From NCBI RefSeq assembly GCF_964340835.1, contig NZ_OZ204251.1: a stretch of 64,000 nucleotides of DNA; one strand, 5' to 3'. The notes under the pieces are model-generated. The model had not been told where the DNA came from, searched no databases, and saw nothing but the letters and a program-made list of their open reading frames with translations. Shown here piece after piece: positions 27,877 to 36,117 of this stretch. This DNA comes from Bombilactobacillus bombi (lineage in GTDB: Bacteria > Bacillota > Bacilli > Lactobacillales > Lactobacillaceae). The first letter of the stretch is position 1. Every line of letters begins with the position of its first letter. The position numbers were made by a program, and so were the translations under genes.

Positions 27877-28540
27877 AGAATAAAAATAATTTATTTTTCG
27901 CTGTCAAGGGATATTAAGCTTACAAGTATATTATCAAGAAAGATAAACACAATCATTAATAATGAGATGATAGGTTGTTTTAATGTGCGTGATAAAAAAC
28001 CAAACTATATTTATGATAAAATTTCAAAACAGTCTGTTGTGTAAATACTAATCAACTTAAACAAAATAATTATTATTCTTAATCTCTACAGTGCTTTAGA
28101 AATAATTTTTATTTTTTAGAAAACTAAGCAATAGATAAAAATGTTTTAATGCATTAACAAAATTAATTTATTTTGACTAATTATATGACGAGCCATTTTG
28201 ATAATTATCTAATAGTGTTGTTGATGTTATGTAAAATATTTTATATTTATTATAGTAAGTCTCAATTTAATTTTTTAAATATATTTAAAAGTGTTCCGTT
28301 TTTGAAATACTTTGAAATACAATGATGATACTAGTATGATGATAAAACATCAAAGAATATAAAAATGTAGTCCAGTATCTGTAATAAATGTTAGATATCG
28401 AACTGTAATCCGCTTTTAAGTTGTGATAATTTTTAATTATTTGATTGCTGATCTTAGAGGCTTTTACTAACATGATAGACTTTTTGGAATAAATACTTAT
28501 TTAAAATTACACTAAAATTATAAAAGATTAAAAAAAATAC

Positions 28541-28568
28541 TTGCAATTCTCATTTAAAAGGATAAAAT
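28541..28568 (+). promoter_or_regulatory. Promoter of a candidate small RNA
   Basis: TTGCAA (28541-28546), a 16-base spacer and TAAAAT (28563-28568). No open reading frame follows. Confidence 0.6.
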
Positions 28569-28573
28569 ACAAG

Positions 28574-28720
28574 ACAAGTATTCGAGAGTAGCACTCAATA
28601 CTTGTGCGAAGGACTATTTTAGGTGACATTGAACCTCTCCTATTTCCTTTAAAATTAAATAACAAAGGTCCTTCTGCTTGTTAATGTGTCAATCTATAAT
28701 TAAGGTTGGCACATTTTTTA
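28574..28720 (+). ncRNA. Candidate small structured RNA, unidentified
   Basis: The stretch has all parts of a small-RNA gene: a promoter just upstream, a 5' hairpin (CAAGTATT/AATACTTG with inner GAG/CTC, 28575-28604), a long-range stem GAAGGAC (28608-28614) with GTCCTTC (28668-28674) enclosing about 53 bases with an AGGT/ACCT pair, and a terminator (ATGTGTCAATC/GGTTGGCACAT, 28684-28714) with a T run. I see no match to tmRNA, RNase P, SRP RNA or a riboswitch, and no gene follows. The identity is unknown. Confidence 0.6.
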
Positions 28721-29350
28721 ATTTAATTTTAATTATTAAGATAGAATTAACTATAATGCTGAAAAATGATTCATAGAGCCCGAATTTTAGTTTTTAGGAG
28801 TCACCATATAATTTATAACAACTCATTATTAAACGTCTCTAGAGGTAAGTAAATGCGTATTATGGTTGGTTAATGTGTTGATTGCCTATCGGACGGTTGA
28901 AGGCTAATTTAGTAGCATAGTAAACAGCAGTGATTTTGGTGAGTCTAAAGAATTTACACATAGTATGTAATCATATTCGAGTAATATATAGTGTTAATAA
29001 ATTAAGTGTTACAAGCTGATATCACAAAGAAGTTTGCCAAAATCATCAATAGCCAATTTTAAAAAGTGGGTATTGATGATTTTAATATTGGTAAAAAAGC
29101 AATCCTAATCGCTGATTTTGTGCAAATAATCACTAATCAAAAATATCATAAATATAAATTAGAAGCGACTTACTTAATGCGTAGCTAACATTGAATATGT
29201 GATTATGAATTGGCAGCTGATTCGCAAAAAAATATCAAGCTATTAAAACGTACAATTATATTATGGTGTATAAAACTATTATAATTGTTTTTAAATGACC
29301 ATCCATTTATCTTTGGAAAATATAATTTCTATTCCAATTATTATTGAAAT

Positions 29351-29364
29351 ATTTCCCGGGAAAT
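29351..29364. promoter_or_regulatory. Noc-type binding site
   Basis: ATTTCCCGGGAAAT, an exact copy of the B. subtilis Noc consensus, within an 18-bp perfect palindrome (29349-29366). It lies in non-coding DNA. Confidence 0.75.
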
Positions 29365-29576
29365 ATAAGTAGAAAATTGTTTATTTTTAAAAATGTCAAG
29401 CTAGTTCAACCAATTAAATATTAAATAACTTATTAAAATGTTGTTTGCGTTGCTAGAGATTTTTTAAATATAATTATGTAGTTCATAATAGTAAAAAAGA
29501 AATTTGCTGATACTAACTTGGATAGAATACGCTCAATTGTATATTACAAATACGTATTAAATTATTTGGATATTTA

Positions 29577-29608
29577 AAAAAACCTAAGACAAAAGAGTCT
29601 TAGGTTTT
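29577..29608 (-). terminator. Terminator of the secreted-protein pair
   Basis: AACCTAAGAC and GTCTTAGGTT form a perfect 10-bp stem. On the minus strand a T run follows, just beyond the stop codon at 29616. Confidence 0.9.
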
Positions 29609-29615
29609 TGAGTTT

Positions 29616-30851
29616 TTAGTAGAAGATACGTCCAACTTTAGCAACAATATTTCTTTGACTATTGGTAATAGGGCGAACAGCTACAGAATTTGGCCACGAA
29701 TCAAGAACTTCGTTATTGCCAAGGTAGATTCCTACATGCCAAATACTACCATCATAAGGACTTTGATAGAAGATTAAATCTCCGCGTAATCTTTGTGAGT
29801 AGGCAACACTATGGACATAGGGACTACTGTAAAGTCGTTGGCAATTCCATTCATTTCCCGGTTGGGCATGTTGAATGTTACTTGTCGGTTGCGGATCAAT
29901 ACCAGATGCGTATAAAGCTTGTGTAACTAAGCCAGAACAATCAACACCATAAGTAGGAGAGGATGCAGCTCCTGAAATCCAAGGTTTTCCTAAATATTCT
30001 TTTGCTTGAGCAATCATGGCTTCTATGTGGTCATTACGAGTACTATTTATGTTAGTTCTTAATGGTGCAACGTAACTATCAATATCGTACCAATCCTTGC
30101 CGCTGAATCCCATATGTGTCCAGGTATTATAATCGACAATTCCGGTTGCTGGTAATCCATGATTGGCTTGCCAATTACGCACACAAGAAATTACATTGCT
30201 GTCATAGATAGTATGAGCATTAGAAAGACCAAAGAATTGTCTGACTTTGTAGACCTTAATGCCTTCAACGCCATTGTACAAATCATATCCAGCTTTTTGT
30301 TGCTGGCTGATTTGAGTATTATGGATTGGATACCAACCATCTGGATTCGTATATTTTGGTGTCGCTACATCATCACTATTAATCCAGGTATTATTGGCTA
30401 CCTGATACCAGGTTTTGCCTTTTGCATTATCAGTATAGCTATATTGCCAAGCACTATTAGGGGCTAATTTATTAGCTGTTGCTTGATATTGATTATTAAT
30501 ATAACTGTATTCAATGGCGCCGTTATTTCCTGCCCAAACTACGCCTTTAGCAGCTTGTCCATGCTGGAAATTGACGTCTTCTTCTTTAACAAATTCATGG
30601 GTTGATACTTGATAAAAGTTGCCCACGTTGGGGATTTGGATATAATCTCCGCTTCTCCAAGGGGTATTGGCTAGTAAAACTCGATCGGAAATAAGATTGC
30701 CATCATCATCATATAAGTGTGCTAATCTAACTGTTGTAACAATACCTGGTTTTGGAGTTACAGTTTTTGCTTGAGTATTATTAGAATTGAAAGCTAAACT
30801 ACTAAAAAGACTAGCTCCAATTACAATACTGGAAAATAATTTTTTATTCAT
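29616..30851 (-). CDS. Secreted NlpC/P60 peptidoglycan hydrolase
   Basis: A 411-residue exported protein predicted to cut peptidoglycan stem peptides. It has a signal peptide ending near NTQA, SLAP/SH3-like wall-binding modules (first about 38-95), a PG_binding_1 domain (IKVYKVRQFFGL to GLPATGIVDYNTWTHMGF) and a C-terminal NlpC/P60 domain with the catalytic Cys in VDCSGLVTQAL and His in WHVGIYLG. I prefer the ATG at 30851, which follows AGGAAG; the frame extends to GTG at 30863. The gene starts 15 bases after the next one ends, so they form one operon. Confidence 0.92.
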   Translation of the reverse strand: MNKKLFSSIVIGASLFSSLAFNSNNTQAKTVTPKPGIVTTVRLAHLYDDDGNLISDRVLLANTPWRSGDYIQIPNVGNFYQVSTHEFVKEEDVNFQHGQAAKGVVWAGNNGAIEYSYINNQYQATANKLAPNSAWQYSYTDNAKGKTWYQVANNTWINSDDVATPKYTNPDGWYPIHNTQISQQQKAGYDLYNGVEGIKVYKVRQFFGLSNAHTIYDSNVISCVRNWQANHGLPATGIVDYNTWTHMGFSGKDWYDIDSYVAPLRTNINSTRNDHIEAMIAQAKEYLGKPWISGAASSPTYGVDCSGLVTQALYASGIDPQPTSNIQHAQPGNEWNCQRLYSSPYVHSVAYSQRLRGDLIFYQSPYDGSIWHVGIYLGNNEVLDSWPNSVAVRPITNSQRNIVAKVGRIFY

Positions 30852-30865
30852 TTTCTTCCTCACTT

Positions 30866-31984
30866 TTAATAGCTGATAGCTCTTTGAGCCTGGCTATTCC
30901 AATTATTAACAAAAGAATTAATAGACCAACTAGAACGTTTATTGGTCCAACAATCATTGTAATAAACATACTGGTTATCATAACCAGTTATTACTAAGGC
31001 ATGGTAAGGAAAACCATGCATTGTATTCCAAGTAACAACCGGATGTCCTAGACCTAATTGATACTTAATTGCATCAAAGCCCAATCCAGTTAAATCTTTG
31101 GCAGTGTGGTTAGGAGTATAATTTTGGACTAAGCGCATGAGCGCAGGTGGGAAAATTGTTACTCCAGTACCATTCCAAGGATCACCAATGTATCCATAAT
31201 TAGGATTTTTACTACGGGGCATTTCACGAGCTAATTGCATCTTATCAACTTTAGCACCCGCATATTGAAGCATCATAGTAACTGCGGTGATTTCACAACC
31301 ATTAGGTAATTCGGGGCGTTGTGCAATTAAAGGAACGTTTTGTAAATGGACAGCTGGTTGATAGTCATCTGCATGAATCACAACAATAAAACTTTCATTT
31401 ACCCAAGCATTGTCGCCCACTTCATACCAATAGTGGCCATTAGCGTAAACATGGTTTAAAACTTTCCAAGCACTGCCACTTGCTAAAGTTCTTCCTGAAC
31501 TGACAGCATTGGCTCCATAACCGTTATACAAGGTGACACCACTGCCTTTGATAATACAGACGTCAGCATTACCAGAACCTGGTTTCATTTCGTTTTCTAG
31601 CGGATGAGCAGTACCGTCAACATTCCCTGATTGAAATGTTACTTGATCATAGGCAATATATTCATGGGTGGACACTTGGTAATATTTGTGACCATCACTG
31701 CTAACATGTAAAAGTACAGTTCTCCAAGCAGAATGAGGTATTAAAATTCGATCAGCAATTTGTTGACCTTGATCATTATAAAGTGGTGCTGCCTGATTTT
31801 TGACTGTGACCACACCTGCTAGGGGGGTGTCTGTAAAGGTCACTTGACTGGTAACGGAATTAACATCAGCTTGCACTACGTTTATGTTAGCTGCTGTCAA
31901 ATAACCAATCTCAGTTCCCAATAAAAGCAAACCATATGTAACTAGTTTACGGATGGTTTGCTTGCTTAATGCGCGAAAAAACAT
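30866..31984 (-). CDS. Secreted C39-like cysteine peptidase with SLAP-like modules
   Basis: A 372-residue exported protein with a signal peptide, two SLAP/SH3-like modules (about 56-118 and 140-200) and a C-terminal Peptidase_C39_2 domain. The likely catalytic Cys is in PNGCEITAVTMML and the His in FPYHALVITGYD. The first module closely resembles that of the next gene (DRILIPHSAWRT against DRVLLANTPWRS, then YYQVSTHEY against FYQVSTHEF). A strong AAAGGAGGAG precedes the ATG. The target of the peptidase is unknown. Confidence 0.9.
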   Translation of the reverse strand: MFFRALSKQTIRKLVTYGLLLLGTEIGYLTAANINVVQADVNSVTSQVTFTDTPLAGVVTVKNQAAPLYNDQGQQIADRILIPHSAWRTVLLHVSSDGHKYYQVSTHEYIAYDQVTFQSGNVDGTAHPLENEMKPGSGNADVCIIKGSGVTLYNGYGANAVSSGRTLASGSAWKVLNHVYANGHYWYEVGDNAWVNESFIVVIHADDYQPAVHLQNVPLIAQRPELPNGCEITAVTMMLQYAGAKVDKMQLAREMPRSKNPNYGYIGDPWNGTGVTIFPPALMRLVQNYTPNHTAKDLTGLGFDAIKYQLGLGHPVVTWNTMHGFPYHALVITGYDNQYVYYNDCWTNKRSSWSINSFVNNWNSQAQRAISY

Positions 31985-32013
31985 ATTTCTCCTCCTTTAT
32001 TTAAGATGCAATA

Positions 32014-32019
32014 ATTATA
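32014..32019 (-). promoter_or_regulatory. Candidate -10 of the secreted-protein operon
   Basis: On the minus strand TATAAT lies about 30 bases before the start at 31984. The -35 is weak. Confidence 0.4.
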
Positions 32020-32148
32020 TCGCAAAAAAGAATACTAATGTAGAGCCAATTTAGCATAAGAATCAAAGTTTTTAAGGTTAGCTGAGGGTAATAATGGTAT
32101 AATTTAATTACTTTTAGAGGTCATAATCGTTTGGAGGAGGAGCAGGTA

Positions 32149-32895
32149 ATGGATAATGATCGGTTAAAAACGCGTGCAGAACTAAAACAAGAAGTGAAAG
32201 AACTTTATCGAGGTAATTGGAAAACGGCTATTAAATTGAATCTATTCCCAATTGTGCTGGGAATTATTGGTAGAATAGCTCTGATTATTATTATCAGTAT
32301 ATTGATAGCATTGATATCATATTTAGTTTCTAGACCAGATAGTGGACAGTTCACTTCGGAAATGAATAATATGTCAAAAACCGGTTCTAATAGTGGTGGT
32401 ATTATCTGGAATTTTGTAGTAGGACTAATTAATATGAGTATTATGTTTACTACGATTGATTGGTTAAGGACTAAAGAACAGCCCCAAACAATTTTACGTG
32501 ATTCTTTCTCTGTTTTTAGCAAACGATATTTTATAGGAGCTCTAGTAATTGAAATTTTGAAACGTATCTTTACTTTTTTGTGGGCTCTTTTACTGATTGT
32601 TCCAGGAATTGTTAAGAATTATTCTTACTCACAGGCATCTTATATCTTTAAAGATGCTGTAGATGCTAATCCTAATAGTGATGTTAATTATTTTGATTGT
32701 ATTACGCGTAGTCGCAAGCTAATGAATGGCCACAAATGGCGATTATTTATTTTACAATTAAGTTTTTTAGGTTGGGAAATACTAAATTGGATTGTTTTAG
32801 GATTAGGCTCAATTTGGTTAATACCTTACAAGAATGCCACATACGCAGCATTCTATAAAGATTTGACAGCCAAATTAAGCAGTATTGAAGAATAA
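32149..32895 (+). CDS. DUF975-family membrane protein
   Basis: A 248-residue membrane protein with about five to six hydrophobic segments. It begins with the family pattern RAELKQEVKELYRGNWKTAIKLN and includes YSQASYIFKD and the motif CITRSRKLMNGHKWRLF. Function is unknown. The ATG at 32149 follows a GGAGGAGGAG run; the frame extends to 32131 without need. TATAAT at 32098-32103 is a likely -10. It ends in a terminator. Confidence 0.88.
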   Translation: MDNDRLKTRAELKQEVKELYRGNWKTAIKLNLFPIVLGIIGRIALIIIISILIALISYLVSRPDSGQFTSEMNNMSKTGSNSGGIIWNFVVGLINMSIMFTTIDWLRTKEQPQTILRDSFSVFSKRYFIGALVIEILKRIFTFLWALLLIVPGIVKNYSYSQASYIFKDAVDANPNSDVNYFDCITRSRKLMNGHKWRLFILQLSFLGWEILNWIVLGLGSIWLIPYKNATYAAFYKDLTAKLSSIEE

Positions 32896-32897
32896 TA

Positions 32898-32927
32898 AAA
32901 ACGACATCTATCATAGATGCCGTTTTT
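32898..32927 (+). terminator. Terminator after the DUF975 gene
   Basis: ACGACATCTA and TAGATGCCGT pair with one mismatch, followed by TTTTTTT. Confidence 0.8.
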
Positions 32928-32929
32928 TT

Positions 32930-32943
32930 ATTTCCTGGGAAAT
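32930..32943. promoter_or_regulatory. Near-perfect Noc-type site
   Basis: ATTTCCTGGGAAAT differs from the Noc consensus at one of 14 positions. It lies in the gap between two convergent genes. Confidence 0.55.
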
Positions 32944-32946
32944 ATC

Positions 32947-33684
32947 TTATACATTTAATATCTTATTGAGGAATTCTTGTAAACGAGGATTTTGTGGATG
33001 ATTAAAAATTTGTGTTGGAGTACCTTCTTCTAAGATTTGACCATCATCGAAAAACAAGACTCGATCAGCTACTTCTTTGGCAAAGCCCATTTCATGAGTT
33101 ACTACAACCATTGTCATGCCTTGCTGGGCTAATTTTTTCATAACTTGTAAAACATCGCCCACCATTTCAGGATCTAGTGCACTGGTTGGTTCATCAAACA
33201 ACATTAAATCGGGATGCATGGCTAAAGCTCGAGCAATAGCAACTCGCTGTTGTTGCCCACCTGACAAAGATTGGACGGTGGCATCAAATTTTTCTTCTAA
33301 ACCAACGGTTTTTAGTAAGCGATGTGCTTCTTCGCTCGCTTCTTGAGCATTCAATTTTTTTAATTCTTGCGGTGCCAACATAATATTTTGGGCGACAGAA
33401 AGATTATTAAATAAATTAAAGTGCTGGAAAACCATACCCACATTTTCTCGTACTTGATTAATATTGGAATTGGAAGTGGCAATATCGACACCATCAATTA
33501 TAATTGATCCAGAAGTTGGCTCTTCTAAGCGATTAAGGGTTCGTAGAAAAGTGCTTTTTCCTGATCCTGAAGGACCAATAATAACTACTACTTCGTTTGC
33601 CTGAACATCTAAATTAACATTTTTTAACACATGATTAGTGCCAAAATTTTTATTTAAATTAGTTACTTGAACTTTTAAAGTCAT
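32947..33684 (-). CDS. glnQ: Amino-acid ABC transporter ATP-binding protein (GlnQ-like)
   Basis: ATPase of a polar amino-acid importer. Walker A GPSGSGKST (about 36-44), LSGGQQQRVAIARAL, Walker B LMLFDEPTSALD and the H-loop VVVTHEMGFA are all intact. Length is 245. Its start overlaps the stop of the permease/binding-protein gene by four bases, so the pair is translationally coupled. Glutamine is the most usual substrate of this type, but specificity is not proven by sequence. Confidence 0.93.
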   Translation of the reverse strand: MTLKVQVTNLNKNFGTNHVLKNVNLDVQANEVVVIIGPSGSGKSTFLRTLNRLEEPTSGSIIIDGVDIATSNSNINQVRENVGMVFQHFNLFNNLSVAQNIMLAPQELKKLNAQEASEEAHRLLKTVGLEEKFDATVQSLSGGQQQRVAIARALAMHPDLMLFDEPTSALDPEMVGDVLQVMKKLAQQGMTMVVVTHEMGFAKEVADRVLFFDDGQILEEGTPTQIFNHPQNPRLQEFLNKILNV

Positions 33685-35114
33685 GATTGAGTTCTCCTTT
33701 GAACCCAGTTAGAAAGCCAGGTTAATAATGTAATAATAATTAAATAAATGATGGCAATAATTGCCCAAACTTTAAATCCTTCTAAGTTGCGGGCGATAAT
33801 AATTTTACCAGTTTGAGTTAATTCCAAAATGCCGATAACTGATAAAATAGAAGTATCTTTGAGAGTAATAATAAATTGATTGATAAAAGAAGGAATCATA
33901 ATTTTAATACCTTGTGGCAGAATAACGCGCCGCATTGCTTTGCTGAAGGGGAGTCCTAGACTGCGAGCGGCTTCCATTTGTCCGGGGTCTACTGCCTCAA
34001 TACCGCCTTTAACAAAGGCAGCAATATAAGCTCCTTCATTAAAGGTCAAAGTAATAATTCCGGCTACAAAGGCAGGAATTTTTTGACCAGTTAAACTAGG
34101 GATGCCGGTATATATGAATAATGCCAAAACTAGCAATGGTAATCCACGAAAAATGTAAATAATAGTAGTAGATATGCCATTACTAAATTTATTTGGTAGG
34201 ACACCTAATAAACCCACAATAATTCCAAAGATTGTAGCGAAAAAAATGGCTGCTATTGTTAGCCAAATAGTTTCACCTAGACCACCAAGTAAAGCATCTT
34301 TGTTTTGTTTTAACAAGCCCCAGACACTACGATCTTCGGTAGGTTGTTTAGGTGTTGCATGGTTTTTAGTGCCCAGATATTTAGCTTTAATTTTGTCGTA
34401 AGTTCCATTAGCTTTAATTTTATTTAAGCCTTTGTTGAACTTGGCAATTAATTCTTGATTATGTCCCTTACGGACCGCAAAACCATAGGAATTTTTATTG
34501 ATTGGTTTAATCGGAATTTTTAAGGGTGTACCTTGCTTGATAGCATATTGCATAACAGGTTGATCTTCAAAACAAGCAACAGAGTTTCCCGTAATCACAT
34601 CCTGATACATGTTATTAGAGTCATCAAAAGTGACCGTTTTAAATCCATATTTATTTTTGATACTATTAGCGTAATTCGCGCCAGCAGTACCAGTTTTGAC
34701 AGCAACCTTTTGACCATGTAGTTGCGCGAAAGATTTAATATTACTCTTTTTACCGACGGCCATGATAATCCCAGTATCAAAATAAGGTTGAGAAAAATCA
34801 AATTTAACTTTTCGTTCAGGAGTCATCGTCATCCCTGCAATAACACCATCTAATTGACCTGCTTCCATAGACTGAACAGCAGCATTGAAACCAACTGATT
34901 TAATTTGAACTTTAAAACCTTCTTCTTTGGCAATAGCCTTGATAATATCAATATCAATACCGACATATTGATTATTTTTATTGGCAAACTCAAAGGGCGG
35001 GTAAGTAACGTCAGTTCCAATCTGATAGACTTTTTGTGCTTGAACTAAATTGGTTGGTCCCAAAATTGTCCAGAAAAACAGCATACTAAAAATTAATAAT
35101 AATTTTTTCTTCAT
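33681..35114 (-). CDS. glnP: Fused substrate-binding and permease protein of an amino-acid ABC transporter
   Basis: A 477-residue fusion as in LAB GlnP. A signal segment precedes an SBP_bac_3 domain (about 28-250: YQIGTDVTYPPFEFANKN, GVIAGMTMTPERK), then a BPD_transp_1 permease domain (about 265-470) with the coupling motif EAARSLGLPFSKAMRRVILP. It supplies both binding and membrane parts, and GlnQ supplies the ATPase. One binding domain is present rather than the two seen in some GlnP proteins. GAGGA precedes the ATG. Confidence 0.93.
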   Translation of the reverse strand: MKKKLLLIFSMLFFWTILGPTNLVQAQKVYQIGTDVTYPPFEFANKNNQYVGIDIDIIKAIAKEEGFKVQIKSVGFNAAVQSMEAGQLDGVIAGMTMTPERKVKFDFSQPYFDTGIIMAVGKKSNIKSFAQLHGQKVAVKTGTAGANYANSIKNKYGFKTVTFDDSNNMYQDVITGNSVACFEDQPVMQYAIKQGTPLKIPIKPINKNSYGFAVRKGHNQELIAKFNKGLNKIKANGTYDKIKAKYLGTKNHATPKQPTEDRSVWGLLKQNKDALLGGLGETIWLTIAAIFFATIFGIIVGLLGVLPNKFSNGISTTIIYIFRGLPLLVLALFIYTGIPSLTGQKIPAFVAGIITLTFNEGAYIAAFVKGGIEAVDPGQMEAARSLGLPFSKAMRRVILPQGIKIMIPSFINQFIITLKDTSILSVIGILELTQTGKIIIARNLEGFKVWAIIAIIYLIIITLLTWLSNWVQRRTQS

Positions 35115-35237
35115 TGCAAGTTTTCCTCACCATTCCATTAATAATATTAATATTTTCTCACATTGGGTTGAGCTATACAATAGGTGAGTATGATAAAGAT
35201 TTGTATTTACACTTATTGTTATTGATTTTCGCAAAAT

Positions 35238-35281
35238 AACCGCCTTATAAAGATGCGTCAAAACACCATTATAAGACGGTT
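35238..35281 (-). terminator. Hairpin downstream of the sugar-locus operon
   Basis: AACCGCCTTATAA and TTATAAGACGGTT pair with one mismatch over 13 bp. It lies downstream of the rbsR-rbsK-epimerase operon and could terminate it. The T tract on the minus strand is modest. Confidence 0.5.
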
Positions 35282-35299
35282 TTAATTAAAAATTTATTA

Positions 35300-35434
35300 T
35301 CATTTTATTGAGTCTAAATGTTTAAAAGCTGCCATTCCATCTTCATGAGAGGATTTGCATATCACACTTCTAAATCATAACCCTCATTTGTAAGAGCCTT
35401 GATTATTCGTAAAATTTGAAAGCATCAGGCTCAC
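35300..35434 (-). pseudogene. Frameshifted remnant of an unknown gene
   Basis: Between the epimerase stop and the hairpin, coding-like pieces occur in different minus-strand frames: EPDAFKFYE, then IIKALTNEGYDLEV, then CKSSHEDGMAAFKHLDSIK before a stop. They read like one protein broken by frameshifts and may be the end of a further gene of the sugar operon. I cannot name the family. Confidence 0.3.
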
Positions 35435-35436
35435 AA

Positions 35437-36096
35437 TTAATTTAAATTTTTCAAATTTTTCATAATTACTTGATATGATTCATCTTTGTTAAATAAAGCA
35501 GATGTTCCTAAAACAAACCCGTTTACGCCAATTTTTCCCAGCTCAGTAATTTTATCGACCGAAATGGCGCCATCAACAACAATTTTAAAGTGATAGGTTT
35601 CTTGATAATTAACAATTTTTTTGATTTTATTAGTGACAAAGTCCAAATATGGTTGGCCTGAAAATCCAGGGTTAACGGTCATAACCAAGATGTTATCAAT
35701 GATATTAAATAGTTCTTTAATCGATTCAATTGAAGTTTCAGGATTAATAGCAATCCCACATTTTTTTCCATGGGATTTAATTTTTGTTAGAGTGCTTACG
35801 ATATGCGGATCAGCTTCTGGATGAACATAGATAATATCTGCTCCTAAATCTTTGGCAAAAAGGTCAATATAATTACCAGGATTTTGAATCATAAGATGAG
35901 CATCAAGTGGTTTGTCAGTGAGTGCCCTGATAGCCTTGAAATCTTCTACACCTAATGCAAAGTTGGGAACAAAGGAGCCATCCATTACATCCATATGGAA
36001 AATATCGATTCCAGCTGCATCTAAACTTTCTACTTCCTGTGTTAATTTTGTAAAATCAGCACACATCATTGATGGACAAAAAAATTTATTATTCAA
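35437..36096 (-). CDS. Ribulose-phosphate 3-epimerase family, AlsE-like
   Basis: A 219-residue TIM-barrel epimerase. The pattern PSMMCADF, HMDVMDGSFVPNFALG, MTVNPGFSGQPYLDF, VVDGAIS and VLGTSALFNKDE resembles allulose-6-phosphate 3-epimerase (AlsE) as much as ribulose-5-phosphate epimerase. The start is TTG at 36094-36096 because the fold needs the residues before the first internal ATG. It lies 21 bases after ribokinase in a LacI-led operon, so it probably acts on a sugar phosphate made by that kinase. Confidence 0.85.
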   Translation of the reverse strand: MNNKFFCPSMMCADFTKLTQEVESLDAAGIDIFHMDVMDGSFVPNFALGVEDFKAIRALTDKPLDAHLMIQNPGNYIDLFAKDLGADIIYVHPEADPHIVSTLTKIKSHGKKCGIAINPETSIESIKELFNIIDNILVMTVNPGFSGQPYLDFVTNKIKKIVNYQETYHFKIVVDGAISVDKITELGKIGVNGFVLGTSALFNKDESYQVIMKNLKNLN

Positions 36097-36117
36097 TGGT
36101 ATTCGCTTCTTTCTATT

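Larger units (their letters stand above)
27719..29576. other. Gene-poor AT-rich region
   Basis: About 1.9 kb with no convincing protein gene on either strand. It holds two perfect Noc-type palindromes (27852-27865 and 29351-29364) and one small-RNA-like unit (28541-28720). Short open stretches (27967-28044, 28285-28473 minus, 29066-29188) lack ribosome sites or start codons in good context. The last, reading VGIDDFNIGKK, might be the relic of a decayed gene. Confidence 0.7.

Noticed and set aside
27967..28044. 25-codon frame reading MIGCFNVRDKK
   Set aside because: No Shine-Dalgarno and no context; short frames like this are expected by chance.
28285..28473. 62-codon minus-strand frame in the gene desert
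   Set aside because: No ribosome site, low-complexity AT-driven composition and no recognisable family.
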